A stretch of 45,591 nucleotides of DNA from NCBI GenBank assembly GCA_900088475.1, contig FLMG01003843.1, positions 1 through 45,591 on the forward strand, given 5' to 3'. Within the stretch, counting starts at the first letter, position 1. Each line of letters opens with the position of its first letter. Shown here piece by piece: positions 32,876-45,283 of the stretch. Source of the stretch: Hyphochytrium catenoides (Eukaryota > Sar > Hyphochytriomycetes > Hyphochytriales > Hyphochytriaceae). The position numbers were made by a program, and so were the translations under genes. The notes under the pieces were generated by a model. The model had not been told where the DNA came from. It did no database searches and saw only the letters and a list, made by a program, of their open reading frames with translations.

Positions 32876-33436
32876 TCGGCGCTGCAGAGTCCGCAACCTT
32901 GACGCACCGGCGATGAAGGGAATTTTGATGGTTCCAATAAGGCGTGGTCTGTTCATCATTGGCGGCACCTGGGCTGCTCTCAACTCTCAACCCTGAGGGC
33001 CACATCTCTCTCAAGGTATCTGTCTCGCTCCCTGTCACTTCGTATGGCTGTGCCCTCGACAGCTATCATCCACTCTTCCTATCCAGAGATCTTGAAAGCT
33101 CGAGAGTTGCGGGAACGTGTGGGGGAATGAAGTCCTGGAGGATCTCTGAGGATATTGGCGGGTACCGGTTATCCAAGATCTGTTGAAGTTTCAATAATCT
33201 TCATCAAAACCTCCGCTTGTTCTTGAGCCAGATGGCGGCTGTGATGAGATGTCGAACTCCTCCTGGTCGCATTCAGTCACCGTTGTGAGATGAACTAAAA
33301 CCTTGTCTCTAGGTCATCAACCTACCACCTAACAATAGCTTTAAAGCTTCCGTACCTTAGTTTTATAGGTATTACCAAGTGGAACTAGGATCTTTATTAG
33401 TGGTAGTAGCTTCGAAGAAGAAGGATTTCGATCACG
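32876..33436. other. Divergent intergenic region between ZnT and SDR genes
   Basis: No convincing gene is visible. Short plus-strand frames (for example from an ATG at 32913 and at 32944-33186) lack recognisable features. The region should contain the SDR promoter and the distal promoter of the zinc transporter. Confidence 0.4.
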
Positions 33437-34630
33437 ATGTCTGCTGCCCCGTGGCCGGATAGAGTCAATAAAGCAGCTTTAGTGACTGGCGCTGGGGGAG
33501 CGATGGGCAGCTCCTGCGTAAAAATGTTGCTAGAGGAAGGCTACAGGGTGCGTTTTACCGAGGTTTAGGTCATGGTAAATTGGCCTGTTCTCCCCCCAAT
33601 CACCACTATTTTCTCTCTGGTAGGTCGCTGCTGTAGACATCAATGAAGGGAGCCTGCGGCACCTTGACGTTGACTGTGGGCCTGGTGTCTCAGATAAGCT
33701 GCTAACTATCGCATGCGATATAACATGCTCGAAAGCTGTCAGCCAGGCATGCGAGCTAAGCCAGGAGAGGTTTGGCACAATATCGGGTAAATGATCCGTC
33801 AATTGAAACTCGGGCAGCAGCTCCTCATCACTAGCATCTAAACTATCAAAAAGAACCACCTGATACATTTGGCTGTATAATATAGTCCTAATCAACAACG
33901 CGGGAATACTAAGTAACGCTCGCTGGGAAGAGACTTCGGATGACGAGTGGCGTTCCGTCATGCGTACCAATGTCGATGGGGCATTTTTCTTCTGTCGCTG
34001 CTTGGTAGGCGCCATGAAGCAGCAAGGTTACGGCAGAATAATCAATGTCGCAAGTCTGGCAGCCAAGGTTGGCGGCATCACGGCCGGTCCAGCTTATGCA
34101 GCTAGCAAGGTGGAGCTATAGTCTTAGAAGGACCGTCTCCTTCACCTAGAAGCTCTAACCCTCCCTCCTGTAGGGTGCCATGATGTCACTTACATTCAGC
34201 CTTGCACGTGAGACCGCTTCCTCAGGGGTCACCGTGAATGGGATTGCTCCTGCCTACGTTGTCACTCCAATGGTACTCAAGGACGCCCCAATTTACAGCT
34301 CACGAAATGCAGCGATGGGATACCGCTAATTCTTGGCACCTTTCGCCTACTCATTCATATTTATCCTTTACGACTCTACAGGTGACTGAGAAGCTCTCCG
34401 GGGCCAAAAGGGAGGAGCTGCGTTCACAAATTCCAGTGAAGAGATTCTGTTCGCCAGAGGAGTTCTGCCATACTGTACGGTTCCTAATTTCCCCGCTTGC
34501 AGGCTTCATCACCGGAGAAATCGTCGATCAGGTACCGCGAAAGAGCCTTCTTTTCGCCTCAATCTTTCCTTCTGCGGTGACATGCCGGCGCTTTACCCGT
34601 CTGCAGAATGGTGGCCTTCATATGGATTAA
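33437..34630 (+). CDS. Short-chain dehydrogenase/reductase, FabG-like
   Basis: Six exons (33437-33547, 33624-33786, 33886-34109, 34174-34272, 34382-34531, 34607-34630) close in phase to 256 residues, the normal length for a classical SDR. The Rossmann nucleotide motif is TGAGGAMG (17-24), followed by an Asp after beta-2 (AAVDIN), LINNAG, the catalytic serine strand IINVASLAA, and YAASK with Tyr162 and Lys166. The C-terminus GFITGEIVDQNGGLHMD is typical of 3-oxoacyl-[ACP] reductases (FabG) and related sugar or alcohol dehydrogenases. An Asp after beta-2 usually favours NADH over NADPH, so fatty-acid synthesis is not certain. No plastid or mitochondrial leader is visible, suggesting a cytosolic enzyme. 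The true substrate cannot be read from the sequence. Confidence 0.93.
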
Positions 34631-35758
34631 ATGGATCCCACTCCTCAGCCTGGTCTAGGACATCGTCCCGCTGGAGCTTATTTACTTAGGTGATGCCGTT
34701 GGGGCCGCTACTGTTTTATTCAACAGCAAGGAAAAGCTTCACGCCGTTTTGAAGCTCTTCTAAAGAAAATAGTGTTACGTTTGTATGGGTGGAAGGTCTC
34801 TTCTGCTATTGAATATCATTTACAGCTAATAGTTCTGCTGTTACAATGTACTACTCAGAAGGAGGGAAAAGAAGAACTAAACCAGGAAGAAGAAAGGAAC
34901 AAGAAGGGACACCGAAAGTGGAGCTACAAAACCCTTGGTCTTGGTAAATATTAGAAACATGAGAAGGCAGGACCTGACATGCCTCGTAAGGGTCGGCCAT
35001 ATCAAGATTGGTCATAAGCAGCTTCTTACTCTCGAACCCAACCTACGAAATGTGTCTCAGGATAAGAAGCCCAACATCAAAGACCAAAAGTGGGAGAGAT
35101 ATTTCAGGCACTAAAAAGTTTAGGGGTAGCAGTGAAATAATGTACTCGTCTCGTCACAGTGTGCCTTGGTCTCTCCTCGAATATTCGCTGTCAACTTGAG
35201 AAAGGCTGTATCCCCTATTGAAAGCGGTAATGACTGTGAAAGGTTAGCCCTAAATTCTATAACTCCCATCCTAGTGGAAGGCATGCCACCGCACCGCCCT
35301 CCTGTTATTGTCGCACAGTCATGAATATGATGAAATTGCTATGTTCGTTGTCGTTGTTTCTCGTTGTCATCATTGTCATCCTTACACAAATGGCCGAAAA
35401 TAGTCTGTAGGTTTTGGGTTCTGAGATTATACTGTCTTCAATAACCGTGAATCTCCCTGCTCTCTGTATGTAAATAGCACGGCCGACATCGGAGTAACTG
35501 CACTTTTCCCAAGCTTCATCGCCATCTCGCAGCGCTTCTGTCTGGGTCTGGGCCCAATAGAGACCTAGATGTACATCCATCCGAGCTGTCGACTAGACTC
35601 ATAGCTAACAAAGAGAGAATGATTTGATGCTATGTGTATTGTGCTCCTAAATGAACAGAACCGGAGCGAGGAACGGGTGGATTAGGGTGGGGACATCTTG
35701 AGCATCAAGCTAGAGGGTTCTGAGAGGAGTCTGGGTTCGATAAGAATTCTGGAACTCC
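34631..35758. other. Intergenic region between SDR and PI4K genes
   Basis: About 1.1 kb without a supported gene. A minus-strand frame at 35305-35580 (91 codons) and others have no domain signature. The A-rich stretch at 34850-34930 and the CATTGTCATCCTTAC run near 35360 look non-coding. The PI4K promoter should lie in its last few hundred bases. Confidence 0.4.
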
Positions 35759-38700
35759 ATGGCAACCAGCCAGCATTCTTCAAATGCCACCATTCTTCCG
35801 TTAGATAAGCCTTTTGCAAGCAGTTCCTACGAACGAGACGGCGGTCATAAGGTGAGCATGACGACTTATAATCCACAAGTAATCTCTTTAAGCTGAGCTG
35901 CAGGCGAGTTCTCAGCCTTCATTCTGCGCACCGTCGGCCAACCCAAATGAAGAACGAGTGAGAGACGCCTCTACAAGGAAAGGTGAGGCCTTGCCCAGGG
36001 CCAAGGCAATCATGGAGGAGACGTCGGCGGAGGAGATGTCTTCTGTCGTCGACGTATCGACCTTCGCTGATGACGGTGAAGGCATCCATAGTAGTTCACA
36101 AAGAACCACTGCGTCTGCTGGCACTACGGTACCTCTAAGTGACGGAGCTGAGACGGACTCCAGTCATGCTGATGTTATCGGGACAGTCTGCGAGGGGTTT
36201 CTTCGCAAACGATTAGCCCACACTCGGTATATGGGAGGGCCAAGGTACTGCCTGCTGATAGGGAAGCGAATGCTTTGGTACTCGTCCAAGAGAGATGCAA
36301 GGATGAACAAGCGCTGTAGGTAGGTCAAACTTTACCCCAGCAGCTGGAGACTACCTTCTTGTTCAGCATGATTCTTCGTTGGCAAAACTCTTTACGCTCT
36401 GCACTTTTACCCTACACTTTACTTGGTCGCTTCTAATCTCATGGTTTCCATTGCACCGCTCAGAGGCGAAGTCAATATTGTCGATGTGAAGGCTTGGACT
36501 GGAGAGGGACGACTGCATCTTTACCCTAATCCCTTCTCATTGATCCTGTCAGATGGCAAGGTAAGGTTTTCGCACATCATTCCTGTTGGCTTGATAACGC
36601 TTATGTCTAGTCTCTATTTGCTTCCAGGAGCTGCATTGCTCTGCCTCATCGCCAGAGGATAAGGAGCGGTGGGTCAATGCAGTGATGAATAGTCTATCAA
36701 AGACCCAGGGAGGGTTTAGCGAGGATCTTGCCATACAGGAGCGCAAGGAGAATAGAATCTATTTATTTGGTATTCCGCTGACCTCGGCAGGAGCGGGAGC
36801 TTTAGCTGGCGGACTGATAGGGACCATTGCGGTACCGGGTAAGTCCTATCTTATTCACCTGGGAAGCTAAGTCTAGCCATTAGACAAATACTCCCAAGTT
36901 CCTCCCGCCTGATACCTCATATGTCATATGGCAGGAATCGGTACTGCTGTGGGAGCGGCCGTAGGGGCTGCTATCACCTTTGTAGAGGCTGCCAGGAGAG
37001 TAATGATCTGGCGTCGCTTGGACCATGTGCGATTCCGCTTGGACCCACTGAGGAGCAGAGAGTTCTCAAATAAGGAGTGCTATACTTGCCATAAAAGATT
37101 TCTAGGACGTCGGCGTGCACTCTGCGGATCTTGTGGGCAAGTTTTTTGTGTCAACCACTGCAACAAGGTAAGCATCTGTCAAGCTTCTTTGCTTGGTGTC
37201 TCGTCGCACGGAGTGAAGGTTCTATTCGCTCTCCGCCATTCGGCAAGTCTGCGTCTTTCTGTCCTCCCTGATGCTATGGCACAGCTTCACTATTGGTAGC
37301 GAACTGACGACTGGCTCTCTGTCTTTAGCGCATAGTGGTGCCACAAATGGGGCAACGCTACCCATCCAAGGTTTGCGATCAATGCTTCAGGCGGCAAGAT
37401 TTCATCAACTTCTTATTTCTCCAGACAAACGCCCTGATACAGCTTGCAGCCAACGAGTCTCTATTCCGCACCCTTAAGGATCCTTACGTAACCTCTATCT
37501 CTTGTGAAGAGTTATGGGAAAACTTCTCTCGGGCATCAGCAGATGGAGTTGCCTCTTCCAGTTTCACTGTGCTGAGTGAATCGGTGGTGCTTCATGCCAT
37601 TACAGCCCTTTTCCATAATCGGCGGGATCCAATGCAGTTTCTTGCCTCTCTTGCGGCCTTCCCGTTCCTGGTGGAGACACGAATGGAAGATATTGAGTTC
37701 TTCTGGCCGCAACTAATTCACATCTTTTGTTGTTTTACTCCCATTGTGGACGAGTCAATTTTCCAGGTGCGTTACTGAGATATGAGTACTTGACGGAGGC
37801 TTCTTTCCTACAGCGGTAACTGTGGCCTCTGTAGGTTTGTTACTTTGCTAGGTTTGTGAGGGCGGTATGCCGTCGATCTGTCCATATCGCCCACCAGACG
37901 GTCTGGTTACTCCGTGCTGCATATCAGGACAAGGTATGGTTGCTTGACATCGAACCGATGCTCAAAACATCTCGTGCTGTCTTGCCGTAGATGTCGGATT
38001 CCTTCGTCTTTGTTTCTGTGCTCTATCCTGTCCTAAGCCGGTCCTTAAAATTGCGCTATTGGCTACCTATTATGGACGCTAATCCATCGACGGCTGCAAA
38101 CTAGGGCGATTATGGAGCCAATCAAACTCTTTCTCTTCTCTCTTTGCTGAACGAGATGGACGCCGATACGAGCAGCATGTGGGGTGAGGTTCTCTTCGAT
38201 AACGCTCCAGCCCACCAGAGAGAAAAAATTCTTAGCCAAGAGAAAGAATATGCCCTCGCCATCAATGCTATCTCAAAGGTAAGACTTCATCTTTGGGATG
38301 GACTATCCATGGGTCTCAGCATACTGCGGGCTATTGCATTAGGTGGAATGCGCTTCTGATCTACGGGATTGGTTGGATGCCATGACTCTGGAAGAGATTA
38401 CAAACGCCAGGGACCGGGTCCTGGCAGCGGTAGACTCCGGTGTGTCTCATCCTTCTGGTTCCGAGCGCTGCTCTCTCTTGCACCTTCCTGAACGTTTTGG
38501 TCGTTCTATCTTGCTTTGGATTATCCTTCTCTGCTTAACACCCGAATATGCGATTCCTAAATATGGCGAAATCTCACTGCCTGCCCCTTGATTGAACAGG
38601 AAACATACCAATAGACATTAACGGGACCGTCTCTATCGGGCAACGTAAGTGTCTCAACCAGAGTCATTTGTTCCATCCGATACTGACACTGAAAGCCGTG

Positions 38701-41053
38701 GCTGTCTGCGCACGACAGACTTTATCTATCCCTGGCAAGCTCCAGGGCCCAACACAGAGGACAGGCGGAAAGAGCTTGCGTCGTTAGTGTCTGCAGGCGA
38801 CGAAACTACTGGTGCTCGACACCCATTTCAAGGGGGCGAAATGACTGGCTTCTTTGAAGGTCAAACCCGGTAAATTTCATCACAAAGCAAATTGTCGTTA
38901 TATGGAGATGAAGAGATAGACAAATAGAGTGGTAGAGGTATATGGCTTCTAGACGCAGCCTGAGAGAAGGAAAGACTTAGAATATCGAGAGTTATGACGG
39001 AGAAGGCGAAGGTTGAGGTCTTGGGAGATCGAGCAAAACAGGCACGGGAAAGAATCGATCGGTAGCTGACCATCGGTCTTCCGTAATAGTTTCATCAAAA
39101 GCATTACCGATATCGCGGAAAGACTTCGTTTCATCCAGCCAAGATCGAGGCGGAAGGAGTTCCTGCACGAGATGCTTCGCCAAGTTAGGATCCCAGAGCT
39201 CTGCTATATTCCCCTGTGCAAAGTCTCCGACCCGCTCTACAAAGTGCTCAGGGTGGTTCTTGGTAGGACGATCTCGCTTTGTATATCGAGCTACCTTCTT
39301 TTCCCGAATGAAAGCTGATTGACCTTTAGTCCGCAATCCTGACCGCTGTTTTTCTCTTGCGCCTCTTCTCTAGATGAAGGAACAGTGTTCTCGACCAAAG
39401 CACGAGCCCCCACCATGATCCTTTTCGAAGTGGCTAAAGTTGGGGACAACTCCGTCAATGCACTAACAGACCTCAACCGAGAGAGGAATACATCTTCGGC
39501 ACTGAGCTACATCGAGGTCCTAGACGTCAACATCTCAGAGATAGATATGCAGGACTTTGGGGATGATGAGGATAGAAGAGGGAGCGTGAGGGAGAGAGCC
39601 AACTCTGATAGTCCAAGTTTGGCAGATGGCTACGAACCCGCGGTGGAGTCGAGGAGAAGAGCCAGCCACGACGGTGTCAGTTCTATCTTCGCAGTAGACT
39701 CTCAGACTCCTCGCCTCAGCGTTCTTCTTGGGAGGAGTAATAGCGCTGCCGTCAGTGTAGAGGAACAGGCTTTTGGTATGCCATGGAAGCGGAAAAAGGA
39801 GGAGATTAAGAAGAGGAGCACCGATGGCTCTCTTCTAGGATGGGACATCGTCTCTGTAATTGCAAAGAGCAATGATGACATGCGACAGGAGGTCTTCTCT
39901 TTACAAATCGTAAGGTTGATGCAGAGAATTTTCCAGACAGAGAAGAGAGATCTATGGCTCAAGCCCTATCGAATAATGCCTACAGGGTCTAATGTAGGGC
40001 TTGTACAGACTCTCTCCGATACCGTCTCACTTGACAAGCTCAAGAAGTGTGAAGGTATGGCTATCAACCTCATTGTTCTACGTATCAGCGCCTGGTCTAT
40101 TCGCTCCCTTCTTTGTCTCTCGGTCTCTCGGTTCTCTGTTTGGTCTCTGCTTTGCGTGCTTTTGCCTAGCTCAAACAGAGGTGGATCTTCTATGGAGATA
40201 TTGCTTCATATCAGGCGAACGTACTTCAAGGCCTCAATGATAGTTGTCTTCCTTCTCCTTCTCCCTTTAAAGGTAGCTTGGTTGCTAGCATCCTGACGTA
40301 CCGTCGTTTTGTTTATTAGGCTACACTTCGCTCCGTCTGTTCTTCGAGGACACTTTCAAAGGGTCGCAGCATCGTAAGGCCGTCGATAACTTCATCCGGA
40401 GTGTGGCGGGCTACTCGGTGGCTGCTTATGTGATGCTCCTCAAAGACCGACACAATGGAAACATCCTTTTGGACAGAGAGGGCCATATAATACACATAGA
40501 CTTTGGCTTTCTGTTTGGGCACGCTCCAGGCGGCGTGTTCAGTGTGGAGGACGCACCTTTTAAACTGACTCAAGAGATGGTGGATGTAATGGGCGGAATT
40601 GGGTCTGATGGCTACGCTCGTTATAGGTCGCTAGTGGCGCAAGGCTTTCAAGTAAGCCTTGCTTTCCAATACCTGCATCATTGGCCCCATTACTGTGTCT
40701 GGTATCGAGCATGCCTTGTTGCATTCTCCGCTTCGTCCTCCTTCCTCGCCTTACTGATGGCAAACATCTTAGGTCCTAACACTTATTCTGTCTTCACATT
40801 GCAGGCACTGAGCGAGAAGCATGCTGACATTCTTACTCTAGTACAGCTGACAGCGACAGACTCTCCCTTCCCCTGCTTCGCTAAACGTAGTGTCAGTCAA
40901 GTCCTTTCTGGCCTTCGTCGAAGGCTCTTTGTTGGAGTACCAAAGGAGGACCTTCGAAAGCAGGTAGATAAGCTCATCAAAAAGAGCTTAACGTCACGCG
41001 GTACCAGACAATACGACATCTTCCAGCTGAAGTCCAATGGCATTCAGCCCTAG
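35759..41053 (+). CDS. PH-FYVE-type phosphatidylinositol 4-kinase (type III beta-like catalytic domain)
   Basis: Sixteen exons close in phase to 1172 residues: 35759-35851, 35904-36319, 36464-36560, 36628-36838, 36935-37167, 37329-37766, 37835-37933, 38156-38278, 38343-38439, 38600-38644, 38719-38869, 38981-39061, 39090-39262, 39374-40054, 40320-40651 and 40805-41053. Domains in order are a PH-like domain (about 145-235; CEGFLRKR to ERWVNAVM), a Gly/Ala-rich hydrophobic stretch (255-292), an eight-cysteine FYVE-like zinc finger (C321, C324, C336, C339, C344, C348, C366, C369), a PIK helical region (380-760) and a PI3/4-kinase domain with [18 protein letters not shown], the catalytic loop KDRHNGNIL (1021-1029) and HIDFG (1038-1042). 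The wording of the kinase domain is closest to PI4KB, which makes PtdIns4P at Golgi membranes. The finger lacks the usual RRHHCR and WxxD signatures, so PtdIns3P binding is doubtful. An acidic Ser-rich linker lies at about 790-850. Confidence 0.92.
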
Positions 41054-41579
41054 ATTCACGGAGAGCCTGGCCAGGGGCGGTACTTGGTCGTCACTGTTTA
41101 TAGGTGTTGGTATATGTGGTCTAGCTCCTCTGTAGCATATAACTCTATCACCATATCAATTTATCATCGACTCTACACCAGAGAGAGTTGGGCCCATGCT
41201 AGTCCCGTAACATAGTGTGTCATCTATTTTGCAGTGTGTGAGGTCGGTTAGACGGCTGCTAGCGTCAAAGCATTCGCAATAGACTCAATGGGGACTCTTA
41301 CTTCACTAAAAAGCTGAAAGCAGCTTGATGGGGTTGTATATTTGTACTGACAAGAAGCAAGATGGATGGAGCTTGACTATGACTACAATTATAAACTTGG
41401 TTGGGACAGAGTGCGTCCATAGCTCATAGCGTACGAAAGTCTGCCTATGAAGCTGATATGCGTAGATGGAGGCCTGTCCGACCTTGATAAGTTAAGGGGA
41501 AAAAGTGACAGAACCGGAAGCGCCAACGGTTCTTTTAGGCTTTTTTCGAGCTGGACCTTTGAAAGATGGATGGCTGCAC
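41054..41579. other. Convergent spacer between PI4K and CCDC6-like genes
   Basis: This 526-base spacer holds both 3' ends. No gene is seen. If the CCDC6-like protein ends in the alternative frame at 41389, its last exon would extend into this spacer. Confidence 0.4.
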
Positions 41580-43569
41580 TTAAGCAATCAAAGGAGGTGT
41601 TAGTCTCCTCTCCTTCTCCCGTTTCAACCGCCTTGGAGTAGCCAGAGGAGACATTTCTGGAGTCGCTGTAGGGAGGAAGTACGACAGACACGTTAACCAT
41701 CATCAGCAAATGTTTAGCTCATAACACAGAGAAATCTAATCTACCTTCTTGCTCTATCTGTTCATGTCTCTCCTTTAGGACTGACAGCTGACCGGCAAGG
41801 TCATCAAAGAGCTTAGCAACGGAGGCACTAAAGGGAGACACGAGGGGAGGGCAGGGTCAAATGTCCGCCTCACGAAAGCTTCTCGCTGAAGAGCGTTTTG
41901 CTATGAAGACTAAGAGCCCACCTATTTCCTCCCTGGGTATGCTCCACCTCCGTCCTTAAGTCGTTAAAGAGTTGCTGAATTTTAAACAGAAGAGTCTGGT
42001 CTTCCTCTTTTATTAACGTCTCCAGCGAGCTAGGTGTTGCCAAAGGTTAGTCAGTCAGTGAGATGATATACAGCCACACCAACGACCATTCTTCCAACAA
42101 GGAACTCCCGCAATCAACCGTCGTCTTCACTGTTTCCGAATATTTCCTCGCTTGCTGCCTACTCCGCTCTCCCTGTCCATCTTCTTGGCTCAAACTATCA
42201 AACTCATATGGTAAGTTTGTTCCTAACCCTGAGTCTTCCATATACACCGTGATTTCCCTCCCCTTGGTGATCTCACACCATCACCTCACCTCACACAAGC
42301 TACACGCTCTACCTACCTCTTCTGCTGTTGCAGCTCCTCCAGCTTCTTTGTCAGCTTATTCATCACATATTCCTGTTCTGCCTCCAATTCATTTTCCAAG
42401 TCGATCTTTTCTCTCTTAAGCTGCTCAAGCTTCATCTTGAGGTTGTTGGTTAAGTTAGCCTGCTCGTGCTCCACCTCCTTTGCAATCTTCTCCTTCTCCT
42501 GTCTCGCCTCTTCCAATACCTTCTGGAGTTTGTTGACAATGTACTCGTGCTCCGCTTCAAGCTCATTTTCCAAAAGAACTTTCTCTTCTCGAACCTGGAA
42601 GAAATGGAAGAACGGAGGACATCTAATCAGTAAAGAAGATTGAAAATTGATAAAAACGGAAGCCAGGGACGAGAACCCTAGAGCTGTGTAGACACCGTGC
42701 GGCAGAGACGCTGCCTTCGCGAAGTAGCAATAGCGCAGGAGTGGCAAGCAAGAGGCGAGATATGAGCCTTCAAAAAGAGAAGACGTCTATCAAGGCGGCG
42801 ACTTCAGAAGGAAAGGGACATTGAGACTCACGGCAGAGCATGGTTGATAAAGATAGCCCAAAGGCAGTGTGACGACAGGGAGTACTGTATTGCAGCTGAA
42901 AAGGTGTCGCACAGAAGAGAAGGAGAGAGGCACAAGGTCTCTCAAAGCTATGTGTGACTAGGTGGCAACCTGGATAAGCTTCTTCTGCAAGTTATTCGTC
43001 AGCATCTCCTGTTCCCGCTCGACCTCTAGAGCAATGTGCTCTTTTTCCTTCTTCAGCTGGACCAGGCGCCTCATCAACTATTGGTACGAGGATTAGGAGG
43101 ATGACAGAGAGCATGATGACCACGTTATGAAAGGCTACTGTACCCGATTTGTTATGGCTTCTTCCTCGATCTCTGCAGCCGAGCTCTGAGAGGTGAGAGC
43201 ATTAAAGAGTCAGAATTCAAGACAACCATGCCCATACAGCCTACGCTGGACCAGACGGGCCCAGGTCTGGAAAGGGAGGACGACAAAGCAGAAGAGAGAG
43301 TACACAGAACCCCAGACCGGAGCGGGTAATTCGCCGCTACTACCTACCACGTTGATGAGAGCGCTCCTCAAGTTCCTGACTTCCTTCCGCAGCTTCTCGT
43401 TCTCCTTGAGGAGGGTGTCGATTATCTCATCTTTGGACGATACTCCCAGCTGCAGATCCACGGGCTTTGGCGTCAAAGGCTCCGAGAGCGCTGGAGAGCT
43501 GGGGGACGGCATACTTATCTCCGGTGAGCCGATTGGGAGTGGCATAATGTGAGACTCAATAGTCGACAT
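41580..43569 (-). CDS. CCDC6-like coiled-coil protein
   Basis: A multi-exon minus-strand gene starts at the ATG at 43569 with a Pro/Ser-rich leader, then continuous heptads: DTLLKENEKLRKEVRNLRSA, LMRRLVQLKKEKEHIALEVE, REQEMLTNNLQKKL, VREEKVLLENELEAEHEYI, NLTNNLKMKLEQLKREKIDL and NELEAEQEYVMNKLTKKLEE. Repeated blocks of (L/M)(T/V)N(N/K)L and REKIDLENELE are the signature of CCDC6 (a cytosolic coiled-coil phosphoprotein linked to DNA-damage signalling in animals). Further exons near 41940-42020 carry SSLETLIKEEDQTLLFKIQ, and the last ends in LATPRRLKREKERRLTPP. The stop at 41580 is my best reading; another frame would end at 41389. The exon borders between 42000 and 42320 are uncertain. A role as a scaffold is an inference. 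Confidence 0.75.
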
Positions 43570-43879
43570 CTTGAAGCAGCGCTGGCGGGAAGACCCCTAC
43601 GTTGCTTTCCGAAGGCAAAGACCGTGTAGAGAGCTTATGTCGTTTCCGACTTGCCAAAGTGTTACAGCGGCGCCAGAGCTGAGATATCAAAGGGGAAGAG
43701 AATCTGAAAAGATGCAGCAAGCCTTTGACGCTCAGACAGAGAGAGCTCCACAAAGACTCAAAGGTGATCGCTGCAGTTCCGTGTCTGCAGCGGCGGATGA
43801 TCGTCCCAGTTCTCAGCTTATCAAAAAGAAGGTTCTGTCTTCTTGTGAGTCAAACAGCAGTGGCAGGTGTCAGAGAAGA

Positions 43880-44330
43880 GAGAAGAGGGAAAAGAGAAAA
43901 GAGACAGTTGGGAAAGAGGGCGGGACAAGTGATAAAGTGAGAGAAAGAGAGGCAGAGACTCTAAAGAGGAAGGAGGAAGAGAAAGAGAGAAGAGAGAGAG
44001 ACAGACAGAGAGAGAGAGAGGTGAAGAGAGAGAAAGAGAGAGAGGGGGCGAATAGAGAGAGAGAGGTGAAGAGAGAGAAAGAGAGAGAGGGGGCGATAAG
44101 AGAGAGAGAGGTGAAGAGAGAGAAAGGGAGAGACAGGAAAGGTAAGAGAGCGAGAGAGGGGAAGAGAGAGAGAGAGAAAGAGAGAGAAGAGGTGATACGA
44201 GGGAGAAAGAAACAAGTGAGAGAGAGAGAGAGAGACTGAGATTGGGAAGACAGAGAGACGATTACAATGGTTACTGAAGGGTACTGAGGGAGACAGAGCG
44301 AGAGGAGACACACCGCCAAAAGAGAGTGAA
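43880..44330. repeat. Purine-rich low-complexity tract with 45-bp tandem repeats
   Basis: Almost pure A/G on the plus strand. Within it, 45-bp units beginning GTGAAGAGAGAGAAAG start at 44021, 44066 and 44111 (the third diverges). A 222-codon frame across the tract (43571-44239) encodes only Arg/Glu/Lys runs and is probably an artefact of composition. The opposite strand is a pyrimidine tract just upstream of the CCDC6-like gene, a typical promoter-proximal feature. Confidence 0.9.
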
Positions 44331-44439
44331 TGTAGAGAGACAGAGCGAGGTCCCAGAGACAGGAGGGACAGGAGGAGACAGAGACGAATCTTGCTCCTTC
44401 AACAGGAGAAGCCCCAGACCAAAACCTTAACATTTTTAC

Positions 44440-44960
44440 CTAACCTGATCGTTAGCCGGCAAGGATGCTTCATCCTCCTCTCCAATCGTGTACGGAACCC
44501 TGAGAATATTCCACTCACTGGCTTTTACTACTTTTTATAAAGGAGGTCATTTATCTTATTCAGTTTGTAAAACATTTATTACTATTTTAGCTCTTTCTCC
44601 ATTCTCCTTTGTTGCTTCGTAGTACATATTGCATCTCTTCTGCTGTTCTGCTTCTTCAAACAGTAGTCAATTACAAACATACTACAACGTACTAATTTCT
44701 GGATAATAAACTCCCAACAGTAAAAACCGTTTCCACCTGAAAAATTAACTACTAAAAAAAGGTTATCAACCAACTCAACCATCCACAAGAACAGTGTAGA
44801 ACTACCTCTAAAAACAGACTTTAACCAGTTCTCGTTTTTATAACAAAAGTGTCGCTCCACGGCTGAAGTTTTAGTGGAGAGAGTAATAAATCCTTACTGA
44901 CTATAAAAAGTGTATAAAAGGTGACGAAGATTGATGACCCTCATCTGGAGTGAAGTGAAG
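44440..44960. other. AT-rich patch, no supported gene
   Basis: Base composition shifts to clearly AT-rich (poly-T and poly-A runs, TTTATAAAGGAGG) compared with the roughly balanced neighbours. A minus-strand frame at 44582-44860 of 92 codons rich in Phe, Asn and Lys fits the composition but has no recognised domain. The patch could be a relic of inserted DNA or simply AT-rich spacer. Confidence 0.5.
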
Positions 44961-45283
44961 CTCTTTGAAGAGTGGGACCGCGATGGTGCGGGAGGCACTG
45001 TCAGCCAAGGACAGCAGAATCATCATCATAGTCTATAAAGGAGCAGGAGGCGAGGAAGAGAATAGGACATCAAGCGATAACTCTTGCCCACATGAGTGGA
45101 CTAACCGCCGCAGCCGTGATCCTCAATCTGCGTACTCTGTGATGCGCAACGCTGAACTCGGAGGTCGCTGAACAAGTAAGTGATACATCGAAAAGGCGGT
45201 AGTCGAGTGGCGCTTCCCCGAGAACTCAGCGAAAGTAGCGTGCACACTTCCACAGCTTTACTACAGGGTTACTGAAGGGAGGA

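Noticed and set aside
38992-39336. 114-codon minus-strand frame
   Set aside because: It is antisense to two PI4K exons (38981-39061 and 39090-39262) that fit the kinase model in phase.
43571-44239. 222-codon frame of Arg/Glu/Lys runs
   Set aside because: It is produced by the purine repeat; stop codons are simply rare in such sequence on this strand.
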